From the NCBI GenBank assembly GCA_013298845.1, contig JAAFJN010000015.1:51810-115809 (forward strand): a stretch of DNA of 64,000 nucleotides. Reading direction: 5' to 3'. Numbering within the stretch: the first letter of the stretch is position 1; the number at the start of each line of letters is the position of its first letter. Under the pieces are notes generated by a model. The model ran no database searches and was not told the origin of the DNA. It was given only the letters and a program-made list of their open reading frames with translations. Shown here piece after piece: positions 24,686-33,572 of this stretch. Source of the stretch: Chitinophagales bacterium. Lineage in GTDB: Bacteria; Bacteroidota; Bacteroidia; Chitinophagales; Saprospiraceae. The position numbers and the translations under genes were made by a program.

Positions 24686-25465
24686 TTATTTGCATTTTTT
24701 TGCAAACTCACCGGCTTTATCCGCATTTCCTGCCCCTTCGTAAGCCTTTGCTAACAGGCACGGCGTATTTGGATTATTGGGGTCGAGCGAATACGCTTTT
24801 TCGAGGCGTTGAATCGCGCGATCCCACTGGTTTGTTTTAATGGCCAATCGGCCCAAGGCATTAAAAACCGAAGGCTCCTGTGGGTATTTGGCTTCTAAAT
24901 CCCGCAGCATCAAAACGGCTTGCATTGGGTTATCAGCCGGCGGATTTTCGGCGTACACCAAAGCCAAATTGACGCGGTGTTCTGCTTTATCCGGTGCCAA
25001 TGACGCCGCACTTTCAAAGGCTTTTATGGCTTTAGAAGCGCAATAAGACTTCAATACGGGTACATCTTTTGCAGCGACAAGACCATTGTAATACGTACCA
25101 CCGGCAACCGACCACGCGTCAGGCGTATTTTCGATGAGCGCGACTGAATCTGCGTAGCCACCAGCAACGGCAATATTACCCGAACGATACCAAAAACCAG
25201 AAAGGGCTTTGTAAGCCTCTAATTTTTCCGATTCCTGCTGCGCTTTGTTGCTGGCAAGCACCAACGATGCCAATTGTTGGGACTGGGTACCCGTGAGATG
25301 CTCTTTCGCATCCGCAATTAAAGTAGAAAAATCGGTTGCTTCGCCCTGAATACTTCTTGAGCGATCTGTTGCTTTTTGTGCCTTGTTTTTTATGTCAAAT
25401 CCTGACCACAGGATTAAAAATAAAAGGGCGGCTCCCCCTGCAACTATCCACTGTAGTTTGTTCAT
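24686..25465 (-). CDS. Membrane-anchored TPR protein
   Basis: Protein of 259 residues. One N-terminal membrane helix (WIVAGGAALLFLILWSGF) is followed by a linker and then helical repeats. The two clearest TPR units are around PSVFNALGRLAIKTNQWDRA and AYSLDPNNPNTPCLLAKAYE, near the C-terminus. TPR domains hold protein complexes together; the partner is not known. It lies 39 bases behind the HU-like gene on the same strand, so the two may be co-transcribed. A similar HU-TPR pairing would be worth looking for in related genomes. Confidence 0.75.
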   Translation of the reverse strand: MNKLQWIVAGGAALLFLILWSGFDIKNKAQKATDRSRSIQGEATDFSTLIADAKEHLTGTQSQQLASLVLASNKAQQESEKLEAYKALSGFWYRSGNIAVAGGYADSVALIENTPDAWSVAGGTYYNGLVAAKDVPVLKSYCASKAIKAFESAASLAPDKAEHRVNLALVYAENPPADNPMQAVLMLRDLEAKYPQEPSVFNALGRLAIKTNQWDRAIQRLEKAYSLDPNNPNTPCLLAKAYEGAGNADKAGEFAKKCK

Positions 25466-25504
25466 AGTGTTTTATTCCCGACAACAATAAGAGGCCGTGA
25501 ATGT

Positions 25505-25816
25505 TTAATCTTCTGATTCGTCTTTCGGAAGTGCGTGTACTTTTTGTTTCACTTCTTCGGTAAACACTTTTGCGGGCTTGAAAGCCGGAATAAAGTGTTC
25601 TGGTATTTGAATGGACTTACCACGTTTGATGTTACGACCCACTTTAGCGGCCCTGCGCTTGATGATAAATGAACCAAAACCACGAACATAGACGTTCTCG
25701 CCTTGTTCCATAGTATTTTTGATTTCTTTAAAAAGCGCTTCGACTGTTACAAGTACATCAACTTTTGAAATGCTTGTCTTTTCCGCTATAGCATTTACAA
25801 GGTCGGCCTTTCTCAT
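25505..25816 (-). CDS. HU/IHF-family DNA-binding protein
   Basis: Protein of 103 residues of the bacterial histone-like family, which bends and compacts DNA as a dimer. The N-terminal helices (MRKADLVNAIAEKTSISKVD), the strand motif GFGSFIIKRR and the DNA-binding arm AAKVGRNIKRGKSIQIP are all present. The usual Arg-Asn-Pro at the arm tip reads Arg-Asn-Ile here; this Pro intercalates between base pairs in HU/IHF, so bending may differ. A short acidic tail (PKDESED) extends the usual 90 residues. The ATG at 25816 starts the conserved first helix. Confidence 0.92.
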   Translation of the reverse strand: MRKADLVNAIAEKTSISKVDVLVTVEALFKEIKNTMEQGENVYVRGFGSFIIKRRAAKVGRNIKRGKSIQIPEHFIPAFKPAKVFTEEVKQKVHALPKDESED

Positions 25817-26072
25817 GATTTATCTTGTTGATTTTGAATAAATTATGAACAAAATGGGGTGCTCCCGAAAAACGAGGCACAAAGTTCCGATTATTTTTCA
25901 TTCTACAAAGCATTTTTTACAAAAAAACATTAGTAAAATAAAAAAAATTTCCGACTCGCTGGTGTTTCGTTAATTCCCCGTGAAATTTGACCGCAAACTC
26001 CGTTGAGTTTATGAATTGACCAAATTTTCAACGATTTTTTTTTTGTTTTACTGATATTTTATCGTTCATTTC
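25817..26072. other. AT-rich intergenic region between the HU-like gene and yicC
   Basis: Very AT-rich sequence with long A and T runs and no coding frame. It should hold both divergent promoters; only the yicC -7 element at 26073-26080 is recognised. The HU-like gene's own promoter is not clear. Confidence 0.5.
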
Positions 26073-26080
26073 TATCTTTG
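26073..26080 (+). promoter_or_regulatory. Bacteroidota -7 promoter element of yicC
   Basis: TATCTTTG matches TAnnTTTG exactly, 36 bases before the ATG at 26117. The T-rich stretch upstream has TTTTG only at a 27-base distance, which is longer than usual for a -33 box. Confidence 0.55.
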
Positions 26081-26116
26081 CCCGGCGAAAAATACGCTAA
26101 TTAATCCATATTATGT

Positions 26117-26992
26117 ATGCTTTTATCCATGACCGGCTTTGGGAGGTCAACTGGCTCTTTTAGTGAAAAGACCATCGTAGTTGAACTCCGATCCCTAAAT
26201 AGTAAAATCACGGACGTAAAACTCCGTATCCCCGGTGAGTACCGGGACAAAGAATCAGAAATCCGTAAATTAATCACGGACCACGCTGAACGAGGAAAAA
26301 TCGACCTGCTGATCGATATCCAAAATGCCGATGGTATTGCTCCTGTGTCACTCAACGAAGCATTGTTCCGGGGTTATCACGCAGCCCTCTCCAAATTGGC
26401 CGATGAACTTTCGCTCGACAAAAGCGAAATGCTCGCCGCTATTATGCGCATCCCCAGTGTCATGGGGTCGCAGGGCAATGAAACCGATGAAGAAGAATGG
26501 GGGTGCCTCAAAAACATTATCTCCAATGCATTGGAAAACCTCCGGGAATTCCGAAAACACGAAGGTAAAATGCTGGAGCAAGACCTGCGCATGCGCGTCA
26601 ACCTGATCACCGAAACCCTCGAAAAAATTACGCCTTACGAGCAAGAGCGCTTCCAACGCATGCGCGAACGGATGCGCAACAACATGGAAGAGGTATTTGG
26701 TCGCGAAAACCTCGACACCAACCGCTTTGAACAGGAAGTTTTGTACTACCTCGAAAAAATGGACATGAGCGAGGAAAAATCCCGACTCACCCAACATTGC
26801 AATTTCTTTATCGAACAGGTTGCCGACAGCAAATTATCATCAGGCCGTTCGTTGGGTTTTATTACCCAGGAAATGGGGCGCGAAATCAACACCCTGGGCG
26901 CTAAAGCCTACGATGCTGATATTCAACGCTTTGTGGTGCAAATGAAGGATGAGTTGGAAAAAATTAAAGAGCAAATTGCCAACGTGCTTTAG
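26117..26992 (+). CDS. YicC/YloC family endoribonuclease
   Basis: Protein of 291 residues. The YicC start MLLSMTGFGRS and the C-terminal signature GRSLGFITQEMGREINTLG are intact, with the usual NSK-type region (RSLNSKITDVKLR) near residue 30. YicC proteins are reported as endoribonucleases involved in RNA decay and stationary-phase survival. The length equals the family norm. In many genomes yicC precedes gmk; here it is followed by a convergent beta-barrel candidate that overlaps its stop by four bases, so it is a single-gene unit. Confidence 0.92.
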   Translation: MLLSMTGFGRSTGSFSEKTIVVELRSLNSKITDVKLRIPGEYRDKESEIRKLITDHAERGKIDLLIDIQNADGIAPVSLNEALFRGYHAALSKLADELSLDKSEMLAAIMRIPSVMGSQGNETDEEEWGCLKNIISNALENLREFRKHEGKMLEQDLRMRVNLITETLEKITPYEQERFQRMRERMRNNMEEVFGRENLDTNRFEQEVLYYLEKMDMSEEKSRLTQHCNFFIEQVADSKLSSGRSLGFITQEMGREINTLGAKAYDADIQRFVVQMKDELEKIKEQIANVL

Positions 26993-27579
26993 TCTCTTCT
27001 TCCGCGCAAGTTGAAAAAGGTGCGAAATCCAAATTCAACCGCTACATTTTTAGATTTGATGAAATAATTACCGCTGCCAAACAACTCGGTGTTTCTGATG
27101 ATGTCCCGAATGTAAAAATACCCGAACTCAGCACCAACGCTGTAATCAAATTGTCCCGAAGCCGTACCATCGGGCCGGTTTTTGGGCGTAAAAAAATCGT
27201 AACGCAGACCACCCTTTGCCATCATGGTAAAGGCTGGTCGGTGCGTTTTTGCGCATTTATTGCCATTGGAACGGTAACGCCCCGCGCCAATTTCCGCTTT
27301 TACAAAAGGGGTAGTCAGGAGGGTTTTTAATAAATCATTGTTCTGCGGGTCTACCGTAAACGTGGAACCGCCGCCAAAACGAATCACCCCGTTGTGGTTG
27401 GCAATATTCATGGTTAAATCGGTGCCCAAACCCAATAAATTACTGATTTCAGGTACATCCGGAGCGACAAAATACACCGCCGGGCCGTCTAAAAACAAAC
27501 GTGGCCCGTACTGAGACTGGGCGGTAAAAGATGCAAAAAGGCAAATAATCAGGGGGATAAATACTTGGGATAAACGCAT
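26989..27579 (-). CDS. Outer-membrane beta-barrel-like protein, function unknown
   Basis: Protein of 196 residues with a signal peptide (MRLSQVFIPLIICLFASFTA, cleavage near QSQ). The mature part alternates short polar and aromatic stretches such as GGLRYDFFTPKN and FGYFYIRDIIRN and ends in VAVEFGFRTFFNLRGRRD, consistent with a small beta-barrel of the porin-like type. No specific family is recognised. The ATG at 27579 is fixed by the promoter: the -7 element at 27605-27612 lies inside the longer frame that would start at 27615. Its end overlaps yicC by four bases, tail to tail. Confidence 0.65.
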   Translation of the reverse strand: MRLSQVFIPLIICLFASFTAQSQYGPRLFLDGPAVYFVAPDVPEISNLLGLGTDLTMNIANHNGVIRFGGGSTFTVDPQNNDLLKTLLTTPFVKAEIGAGRYRSNGNKCAKTHRPAFTMMAKGGLRYDFFTPKNRPDGTASGQFDYSVGAEFGYFYIRDIIRNTELFGSGNYFIKSKNVAVEFGFRTFFNLRGRRD

Positions 27580-27593
27580 ATGTCTAAATGTTG

Positions 27594-27601
27594 TAAGTTT
27601 G
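27594..27601 (+). promoter_or_regulatory. -7 element for the GNAT gene, overlapping a divergent promoter
   Basis: TAAGTTTG matches TAnnTTTG 40 bases before the ATG at 27642. Three bases downstream lies the minus-strand -7 element of the neighbouring gene, so the two polymerases would collide or exclude each other. Confidence 0.5.
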
Positions 27602-27604
27602 CCG

Positions 27605-27612
27605 CAAAGATA
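27605..27612 (-). promoter_or_regulatory. -7 element for the beta-barrel gene
   Basis: The minus strand reads TATCTTTG, 25 bases before the ATG at 27579. It sits face to face with the plus-strand element at 27594-27601 in an intergenic space of only 62 bases. Confidence 0.6.
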
Positions 27613-27641
27613 CACTCACAACTCATTGCGCTGCTTTACCT

Positions 27642-28073
27642 ATGTACACCTTCCGGATACTGGAACATAAACCAGATATGCTTCCTTTGTGGCCGCTGCT
27701 CCAACAACTCAATCCCAATGTCACCGAAAATTATCTCAACTCGGTGCTCGACGACATGATTGCCCACGGCTACACCATGATCACCATCTGGGAGGGCGAT
27801 ACCTGCGTGGGCCTTTCGGGTATTTGGGTATCCACCAAAATTTACAGTGGCAAATACCTGGAAATGGACAATGTTGTCATTGATCATGATTACCGCTCCC
27901 GGGGCATCGGTACCTTACTCACCGACTATATTATTCAATACGCCCGGGAAAAAGGCTGCGCAACCATGATGTTGGACGCCTACATGGAAAATGATAAAGC
28001 CCACGCATTTTACGAACGCGTGGGCTTTGTACGGCGGGGATACCACTTTATTAAATCACTTACCGGACAATAA
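27642..28073 (+). CDS. GNAT-family N-acetyltransferase
   Basis: Protein of 143 residues with the GNAT fold, which transfers an acetyl group from acetyl-CoA to an amine. Motif A is visible as VIDHDYRSRGIGTLLTDYI (the R/Q-x-x-G-x-G/A pyrophosphate loop is RSRGIG), followed by AREKGCATMMLDAYMENDKA and the end motif AHAFYERVGFVRRG. The acceptor cannot be predicted. It is a single gene, divergent from the beta-barrel gene and overlapping the end of the M14 gene by 14 bases, tail to tail. Confidence 0.9.
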   Translation: MYTFRILEHKPDMLPLWPLLQQLNPNVTENYLNSVLDDMIAHGYTMITIWEGDTCVGLSGIWVSTKIYSGKYLEMDNVVIDHDYRSRGIGTLLTDYIIQYAREKGCATMMLDAYMENDKAHAFYERVGFVRRGYHFIKSLTGQ

Positions 28074-30444
28074 CGAGGCGTTTTGCCGGGGTTTTGCCCT
28101 GATTTGTTTGTAAATACGCGTAATAAATACCCGTTGGTACCGACACTACGGATATACTTTGCTGACCGGCAACCGCAGCGGCACCGTTCAACTTCGATTC
28201 CAACACCTCCTGTCCCAAAGCGTTTGTCAAAACAAAATAAACGTCTTGGGGAAAAGATTTACCCCAAGAAACGGTCACTTCCGCGCTGGTAACGGTGGGT
28301 TGAATACTAAAATCACCCTCGAACAGCAGTGCTTCCTGCGCGCCACTTATATTGGTGGTATCAATGTAGGACACTACCAGATCGTCGAAATAAAAACCGT
28401 CGTCGTTGACAAAGCCATCGCTGTACAAAGAGAAGTACAAATTAAACGTAGTGCCTATCAATTGCTCCAAACTCACCTCTTCACTCACCCAATCCGGCTG
28501 AACACCATCCCAAACCGGTTGGTTAGGGGTTTGATTGGAGGAGCCGGGCTGCGACAACTTACCACACAACTGATAAGTGGCATTGGCCGAAACTGCGTCT
28601 AATTGCACCCAGTCGTAGTCATTTTCGATGGCCCATTTTGCTTTAAACTCCAGTTTGGGGCGCATCGCATTGGCGGGCAAAGAGATCGGGGCAATTCCCT
28701 GGCAAATGGTTACCGTATTGTTGTTGTAATCCGATTGCTCCGAATCGGTAATACAGGTTGGCGCCGAAAACCAGGTACTGGTGGTAGATTGCCAATCGCC
28801 CCCCCAGACTTGCCCGGTGGCTGTTTGGTCGTTGAACACGACCTTTGTTGTACCTTTCAAAAAGGTTTTTGTAATGGTATCGGAGCGGGTATAAAGGCCA
28901 TTATTAACGTCTATTCCGTATTTAAACGTAGATAAATTGACCATATTCGGGTTTATTTTTACCGTAAACTCCACCGTCTGGTTGTCCATTACGCCCAATG
29001 TCAGGTTGTAATTCGCGGGAGTTACTTCCACAACGTTGGGATCGAAGGCATTGAGCGTAACGGTACACGTGCTTTGGTTGGCGCTGACGTTGGTCAGTTG
29101 TACTGGTAAGGTGAAGGTCGTGGTACCAATGCTGTTCCCGCTGCGGTCTTCGGCCAGTACCAAATCAAGCAGGCTCCAGGCCAGCATCAGATTCATGTAT
29201 TGGGTACCCGCGCTGAGGCTGTCAATAAGATTCGCCGGTGGCCAAAAACCCAATGAGCCGGGACCGGCTTCCGGGGTAAACGAAAAAACGTCTTTTTCGG
29301 CGTACATCCAATCGTCGGAAGTACCGTTGACGGCGTAGCCCACGGTCTGAGAAGTGGTGCCGGGGCGATAATTATTTTTTGAAGTTAAGTTTTGGGCCAA
29401 ATGCGGCAAGTAAGGTTCGGCGGTAGCGTCGCTGTAACCAAAGGGATAAATGAGCAAATTGCCAAACGTATGGTAATTAAATGCGTTCACAAATTGGTGT
29501 TGCAAACAAAAATCGCGTATCAGGCGGGTTTCTGGTTCCGAAAAAGCGCTTGGACCCCGGTAAGTATCACTGCCGGGATTGGGCGAAGACCCTTGGTTGT
29601 TATACCCCCATTCGTAACCATAGTTGCGGTTAAGGTCCACGCCGTATTGGTCATTTCCGCTATTCCGACGGTTTTTACGCCACAGTCCTCCCCCATTGGG
29701 ATTGGTATTTTCATTAAAAATATAACCATCAGGGTTTACACAGGGAACAAAATAGAGTTCGGTATTTTCCAAAATAGCTTTAATACTGGCATCATTATCG
29801 TAGTTTTCCATCAAATACCACATAAAACGAATCAATTGTGTTAATCCCAATGGTTCGCGCGCGTGGTGCAAGGCGTTGTAAAAAGCCTCTGGTTCATTTT
29901 CATCCTGTTCGGGGTTGTCGGAAATCCGTACCCACCACAAAGGGCGACCTTCGTGCGTAAGCAACGTATCGCTGATGGTTTTACGGCTTGAAATAAACTG
30001 CGGAAACTTGGCATGCATGGAATCGAGGATAGCCAACATTTCGGCGTACGTATAATAACCGCCCATGGAGCCGGTAGTCATATTCGCCGGAAGGGGATAA
30101 TTGCCAAAATTAACGGGAACACCGCCATCGCACAAGGCAGCACCATTATCGGGGGCCGGCAGGGGGGGCGATTGTTTATTTTGATCAACGTACCATTGTT
30201 GCACGTCGGGAATAATTATTTCGGTTAAAAACCCGGCATTTTGAACCATTTCGATTTCCTGACGGGATAAATCGGTGATAAAATGACGTTTTTCGGCTAA
30301 TTCGCCGTGATCCGTTTCGATACCTAATTGGGTTAAATCGGCAATAGACTTACCTTGAAGGAGTACTTTGCAACGAGCATAATTTTGAGCGATGAGCAAA
30401 GACGAAGGCAAAAAAAAGAGGATAATAAGTAGTTTTTTTAGCAT
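28060..30444 (-). CDS. Secreted M14 carboxypeptidase with type IX sorting domain
   Basis: Protein of 794 residues with a signal peptide (MLKKLLIILFFLPSSLLIAQ). The M14 catalytic domain spans about residues 130-440: zinc ligands in HHAREPLGLTQ and YHTFGNLL, the substrate-binding Asn-Arg in YGVDLNRNYGYEWG, and the catalytic Glu in SFTPEAGPG. Beta-rich domains follow. The last ~80 residues (TNALGQEVLESKLNG, VPTGIYYAYLQTNQG, AKRLVIVR) are a type IX C-terminal sorting domain. The enzyme is probably exported to the cell surface or medium to degrade peptides. The ATG at 30444 is chosen for the signal peptide. It is a single gene, tail to tail with the GNAT gene. Confidence 0.92.
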   Translation of the reverse strand: MLKKLLIILFFLPSSLLIAQNYARCKVLLQGKSIADLTQLGIETDHGELAEKRHFITDLSRQEIEMVQNAGFLTEIIIPDVQQWYVDQNKQSPPLPAPDNGAALCDGGVPVNFGNYPLPANMTTGSMGGYYTYAEMLAILDSMHAKFPQFISSRKTISDTLLTHEGRPLWWVRISDNPEQDENEPEAFYNALHHAREPLGLTQLIRFMWYLMENYDNDASIKAILENTELYFVPCVNPDGYIFNENTNPNGGGLWRKNRRNSGNDQYGVDLNRNYGYEWGYNNQGSSPNPGSDTYRGPSAFSEPETRLIRDFCLQHQFVNAFNYHTFGNLLIYPFGYSDATAEPYLPHLAQNLTSKNNYRPGTTSQTVGYAVNGTSDDWMYAEKDVFSFTPEAGPGSLGFWPPANLIDSLSAGTQYMNLMLAWSLLDLVLAEDRSGNSIGTTTFTLPVQLTNVSANQSTCTVTLNAFDPNVVEVTPANYNLTLGVMDNQTVEFTVKINPNMVNLSTFKYGIDVNNGLYTRSDTITKTFLKGTTKVVFNDQTATGQVWGGDWQSTTSTWFSAPTCITDSEQSDYNNNTVTICQGIAPISLPANAMRPKLEFKAKWAIENDYDWVQLDAVSANATYQLCGKLSQPGSSNQTPNQPVWDGVQPDWVSEEVSLEQLIGTTFNLYFSLYSDGFVNDDGFYFDDLVVSYIDTTNISGAQEALLFEGDFSIQPTVTSAEVTVSWGKSFPQDVYFVLTNALGQEVLESKLNGAAAVAGQQSISVVSVPTGIYYAYLQTNQGKTPAKRLVIVR

Positions 30445-30546
30445 GCTGTTATGATTTAAAAAAAGCAAAAAAACGCCAAAAAATCGACAAGGAGGTAAGA
30501 TTTTAATGACTAAATGTAAAAAAGTGACTTTATTTAGCGAAAAAAA

Positions 30547-30576
30547 TTTGCTTTTTGAACGAACGCTTTATCTTTG
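30547..30576 (+). promoter_or_regulatory. Promoter of the first PA-domain gene
   Basis: TTTG at 30547-30550 and TATCTTTG at 30569-30576 are separated by 18 bases, a near-ideal Bacteroidota promoter. The leader to the ATG at 30619 is about 35 bases. Together with the codon use of the gene this suggests strong expression. Confidence 0.7.
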
Positions 30577-30618
30577 CCCCTCACAAACAATTCACATTTT
30601 ATTTAAGATTGCTCAATC

Positions 30619-32358
30619 ATGAAAAAAAGTTTAACACTACTAGCTGCTCTATTTATGGCCATAACTGGCGTAATGGCTCAAACTCCGGGAACAAATACTG
30701 AGATATTTGTTCTTGACCTTAAAATCAATGGTACTGTTGTTTCAACATTCCGCAAAGGAGATTGTGGTTTTAGTGCTGCTGACCAATGGGGTGGTCTCGT
30801 TGTTGGTGATTTCTGCTTGCCAATCGTATGGGCTTACGACATTACACCAGACTCATTGGGTTGTGACTCTATCCCCAATATCTACGCTGGCAAGATGGTG
30901 ATGATCCGTCGCGGTGCATGCGAATTTGGTTTGAAAGGTCTCAATGCTCAGAAAGGTGGTGCAAGTGCAGTAGCGATTGTAAACGCCACATTAGCGGCAA
31001 ATCCTAATGCCGGTAACGACTGCTTGGCTCCTGGTATGGCTGCCGGTGTATCCGGTCCTTTTGTGACTATCCCACAGGTGATGTTCTCCCGCATTATGGC
31101 CGATCAAATTGACGCGGCGATCAAAGCAGGCCAACAACCAGAAATTTGTTTCCGTCGCTTGTCTTTGTACGACCCAACTGCTGAATACAGCTACGCTACG
31201 CCGGTTGGACAAGGTGTTTCATCTGACCTCATTGCTGTAAATTGCGTAAACCGCTCTGGTCTCGACCAAGAGTTTGTTGGCAAATGCGTTATTACTGACC
31301 CGGCCGGCACCGTTACAGAAATTCTTTCTGAACCCATCTTTATTGCTGCTGACGCTGATTCCTCGATCACTTTTGCTACGTCCTATACACCACCAGCAGG
31401 TTTGACTGGTTTGTACAACCTTCAGTTCACGGCTGATAAATCTCCAGGCGAAAGTGTATCGCGCTCATTCCGCATTACTCCGAACACTTGGGCAACAGAT
31501 AACCTCGCGCGCAATGGTGGTGCATTCAACGATGCTTCGTTCCTTGCCGGTGGCAACGTGTACCAAACTGCTTCAATTGTGGTAACGGGCACCGGTGGCG
31601 AAGTTAAACTGGCTACTTTTGGTATCGAAAACGCGGCTTCTATGGCCGATACTTTGACACCAGAAACCAACATCGTTAACGTATTGCTGTACGACGCTGA
31701 CGCTAACGACGACAATACTATCGACAACAGTAGCGTATCAGGTACTGGCATTTTTGACGATCTTGCCATTGTTTCTTTTGCAGAGGTTCTTTTCGATCGC
31801 AATACCACCAACGAGTTACAAGACGTAGAATTGATTCCAATCGACGGTGACAATATTTTGAAACCCGACCACGCGTATTATATCTCTTTGAAATACGATG
31901 GTAGTTCAAACTCAACTTACCCTGGTAAATCAATTTCTTTCAGCACAACGTCACAAGTGTATTACGACCAGCGTATCGGTTTGCACACGCCATTGCGTTT
32001 GGACAATTCTTTCAGCGGCTGGGGGGGATCTACAGTAATCACTCGTTTGCACGAAGCGGCTTACGATCCAACAGTATCGGTTAATGCCAATGTATTGGAC
32101 AAAGTAAAATACTCTGTTACGCCAAATCCAACGGCTGACTGGGTTAACCTGAACCTCGAGTTGAAAGGCGAAAACAAAACGGTGAACGTTGAAATCCTCG
32201 ACAACACGGGTCGCACAATGACTTCACAAGCGAAGAAAAACTTCAAAAACGGTCGCGTTTCTTTCGACTCTCGCAGCCTCCCATCTGGTAACTACTACGT
32301 GTACGTTCGTACTTCTGACGAAGGTTCTGCAATGGTTCCAGTAATGATCTGCCACTAA
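30619..32358 (+). CDS. Secreted PA-domain protein with type IX sorting domain (paralog A)
   Basis: Protein of 579 residues with a signal peptide (MKKSLTLLAALFMAITGVMA). A protease-associated (PA) domain lies at about residues 60-180: MVMIRRGACEFGLKGLNAQK and then GGASAVAIVN. No protease domain follows; instead there are beta-rich domains with an Asp-rich stretch (YDADANDDNTIDNS) and a type IX-like C-terminal domain (SVTPNPTADWVNLNLE, LPSGNYYVYVRTSDEGS) with the unusual end MVPVMICH. PA domains mediate protein or substrate interaction. Codons are strongly biased to CGT, GGT and GCT-type, unlike the paralog at 33639, suggesting high expression. Function unknown. Confidence 0.85.
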   Translation: MKKSLTLLAALFMAITGVMAQTPGTNTEIFVLDLKINGTVVSTFRKGDCGFSAADQWGGLVVGDFCLPIVWAYDITPDSLGCDSIPNIYAGKMVMIRRGACEFGLKGLNAQKGGASAVAIVNATLAANPNAGNDCLAPGMAAGVSGPFVTIPQVMFSRIMADQIDAAIKAGQQPEICFRRLSLYDPTAEYSYATPVGQGVSSDLIAVNCVNRSGLDQEFVGKCVITDPAGTVTEILSEPIFIAADADSSITFATSYTPPAGLTGLYNLQFTADKSPGESVSRSFRITPNTWATDNLARNGGAFNDASFLAGGNVYQTASIVVTGTGGEVKLATFGIENAASMADTLTPETNIVNVLLYDADANDDNTIDNSSVSGTGIFDDLAIVSFAEVLFDRNTTNELQDVELIPIDGDNILKPDHAYYISLKYDGSSNSTYPGKSISFSTTSQVYYDQRIGLHTPLRLDNSFSGWGGSTVITRLHEAAYDPTVSVNANVLDKVKYSVTPNPTADWVNLNLELKGENKTVNVEILDNTGRTMTSQAKKNFKNGRVSFDSRSLPSGNYYVYVRTSDEGSAMVPVMICH

Positions 32359-32394
32359 TTGTAATTAAAGTTTTACCAACTTTAGTAGATATTG

Positions 32395-32429
32395 ACGGCG
32401 TACGGGGTGTTTCCTGTACGCCGTTTTTT
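32395..32429 (+). terminator. Terminator of the first PA-domain gene
   Basis: The arm ACGGCGTAC (32395-32403) pairs with GTACGCCGT (32416-32424), followed by TTTTTT. It is a strong intrinsic terminator 37 bases behind the stop. Confidence 0.9.
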
Positions 32430-32463
32430 CTCCCCATTTCTAATATTTCAACCTATAATATTG

Positions 32464-32586
32464 ATGAAAAAACAATACTTACTTCTATTTTTATGCCTTG
32501 CTGCTTTTCAAGGTGTAACTGTGGCGCAAACCAACAAAGAGGGATTTGTAATTGGTTTGGGAATCGCTATCACCTTTTTATATTAA
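32464..32586 (+). CDS. 40-residue secreted mini-protein
   Basis: The ATG at 32464 opens a 40-residue frame: a full signal peptide (MKKQYLLLFLCLAAFQGVTV, cleavage near AQ) followed by only about 18 mature residues, QTNKEGFVIGLGIAITFLY. The start resembles those of the secreted neighbours. It may be a real exported peptide or the truncated remnant of a longer secreted protein whose signal survived. No promoter was recognised between the preceding terminator and this ATG. The hydrophobic end could insert into a membrane. Confidence 0.45.
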   Translation: MKKQYLLLFLCLAAFQGVTVAQTNKEGFVIGLGIAITFLY

Positions 32587-32748
32587 TTTCGTAAATCGCG
32601 CTTTTTACAGTCGCTACCGGCCCTATATTAAAATGTTTATCCTTCCTAAGTTTTTGCAGACGCTAGGCTCTATCTACTAAAAAACCAAACAAATCGTTAA
32701 CAAATTGTTAATACGCCTTAAATTTTTTTTCGGCCTCAAAAAGTCTTG

Positions 32749-32756
32749 TAAGTTTG
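32749..32756 (+). promoter_or_regulatory. Bacteroidota -7 element of the small lipoprotein gene
   Basis: TAAGTTTG matches TAnnTTTG, 62 bases before the ATG at 32818. The upstream region is T-rich without a clear -33 box. Confidence 0.5.
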
Positions 32757-32817
32757 CACTCGATAAACAACTACATTTATTTTAACAATTCTTTTCTTCA
32801 TTTAAACATTTTTTCTT

Positions 32818-33366
32818 ATGCAAAAGAAACATCTTATTTTCGCAAATTTATTTATTTTAATTTGTGCCCTTACCTATTTAGCCTGCACAAAAGATCCTGT
32901 AACTAAAGCAGATTCACAAAGTGAAGTACAGCAATCAACATCATCAATTGAAGCATCTGATCGTTCAGTTGCTTTCTGTACGACAGGAGATTGCAATTTT
33001 ACAGTTCAGGTACTCTCGGTTACTCCTGCTGGCTCACTTTTTGCTTTTGACATTAATCGTTATTTTTGTCAAAACCCAAACGATATAGTGTGTGAAACCC
33101 TTTTCAACCAAGCAACTTTACCAATTGGTACATCCGCCACTTTTCCTGTTGCTCATGACTCGAAACTTGGTTTCATTGGCTACGTTGCGAACAGTCAAGG
33201 TGCGCCCATTTCTGGCAATTTAGTTGTTCGGCTGACCTCCCCAAATGGCACTTCTCAAAACATTACACTTATATCAAATTCAAGTACTGAAGTTTTCCGA
33301 TCTGTGCTTTGCCCTGGACTCCAGTGGAGACGTAGTTGTTCACTTCCTTCAGGAGGAAATGGCTAA
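32818..33366 (+). CDS. Small lipoprotein of unknown function
   Basis: Protein of 182 residues with a lipoprotein signal peptide (LICALTYLACTKD, lipidated Cys near residue 23). The mature part starts with a Ser/Gln-rich linker, then appears beta-rich with several Cys (FCTTGDCNF, FCQNPNDIVCETL, LCPGLQWRRSCSL). The even, spaced Cys pairs suggest disulfides and an extracytoplasmic location. No family is recognised. It lies between the two PA-domain paralogs and has its own promoter element and terminator, so it is an independent unit. Confidence 0.65.
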   Translation: MQKKHLIFANLFILICALTYLACTKDPVTKADSQSEVQQSTSSIEASDRSVAFCTTGDCNFTVQVLSVTPAGSLFAFDINRYFCQNPNDIVCETLFNQATLPIGTSATFPVAHDSKLGFIGYVANSQGAPISGNLVVRLTSPNGTSQNITLISNSSTEVFRSVLCPGLQWRRSCSLPSGGNG

Positions 33367-33572
33367 TCGCACAAAAACTTAGCCGTTTGCAATTCGTTTT
33401 AGAGAATGTTAATGTTTTTCATTCAAAAAGTTGAACTTAGAATTTTGCAAGTTCACTCGAAATGAAATGTTTAACATCGGCTTCACTTTTTGGAGATATT
33501 TGGCTATAATTTCTTCAGATAGGTTAGGTAAAGAAAAAATTACCTAATCAAACGATTGCATAACATTATTCA

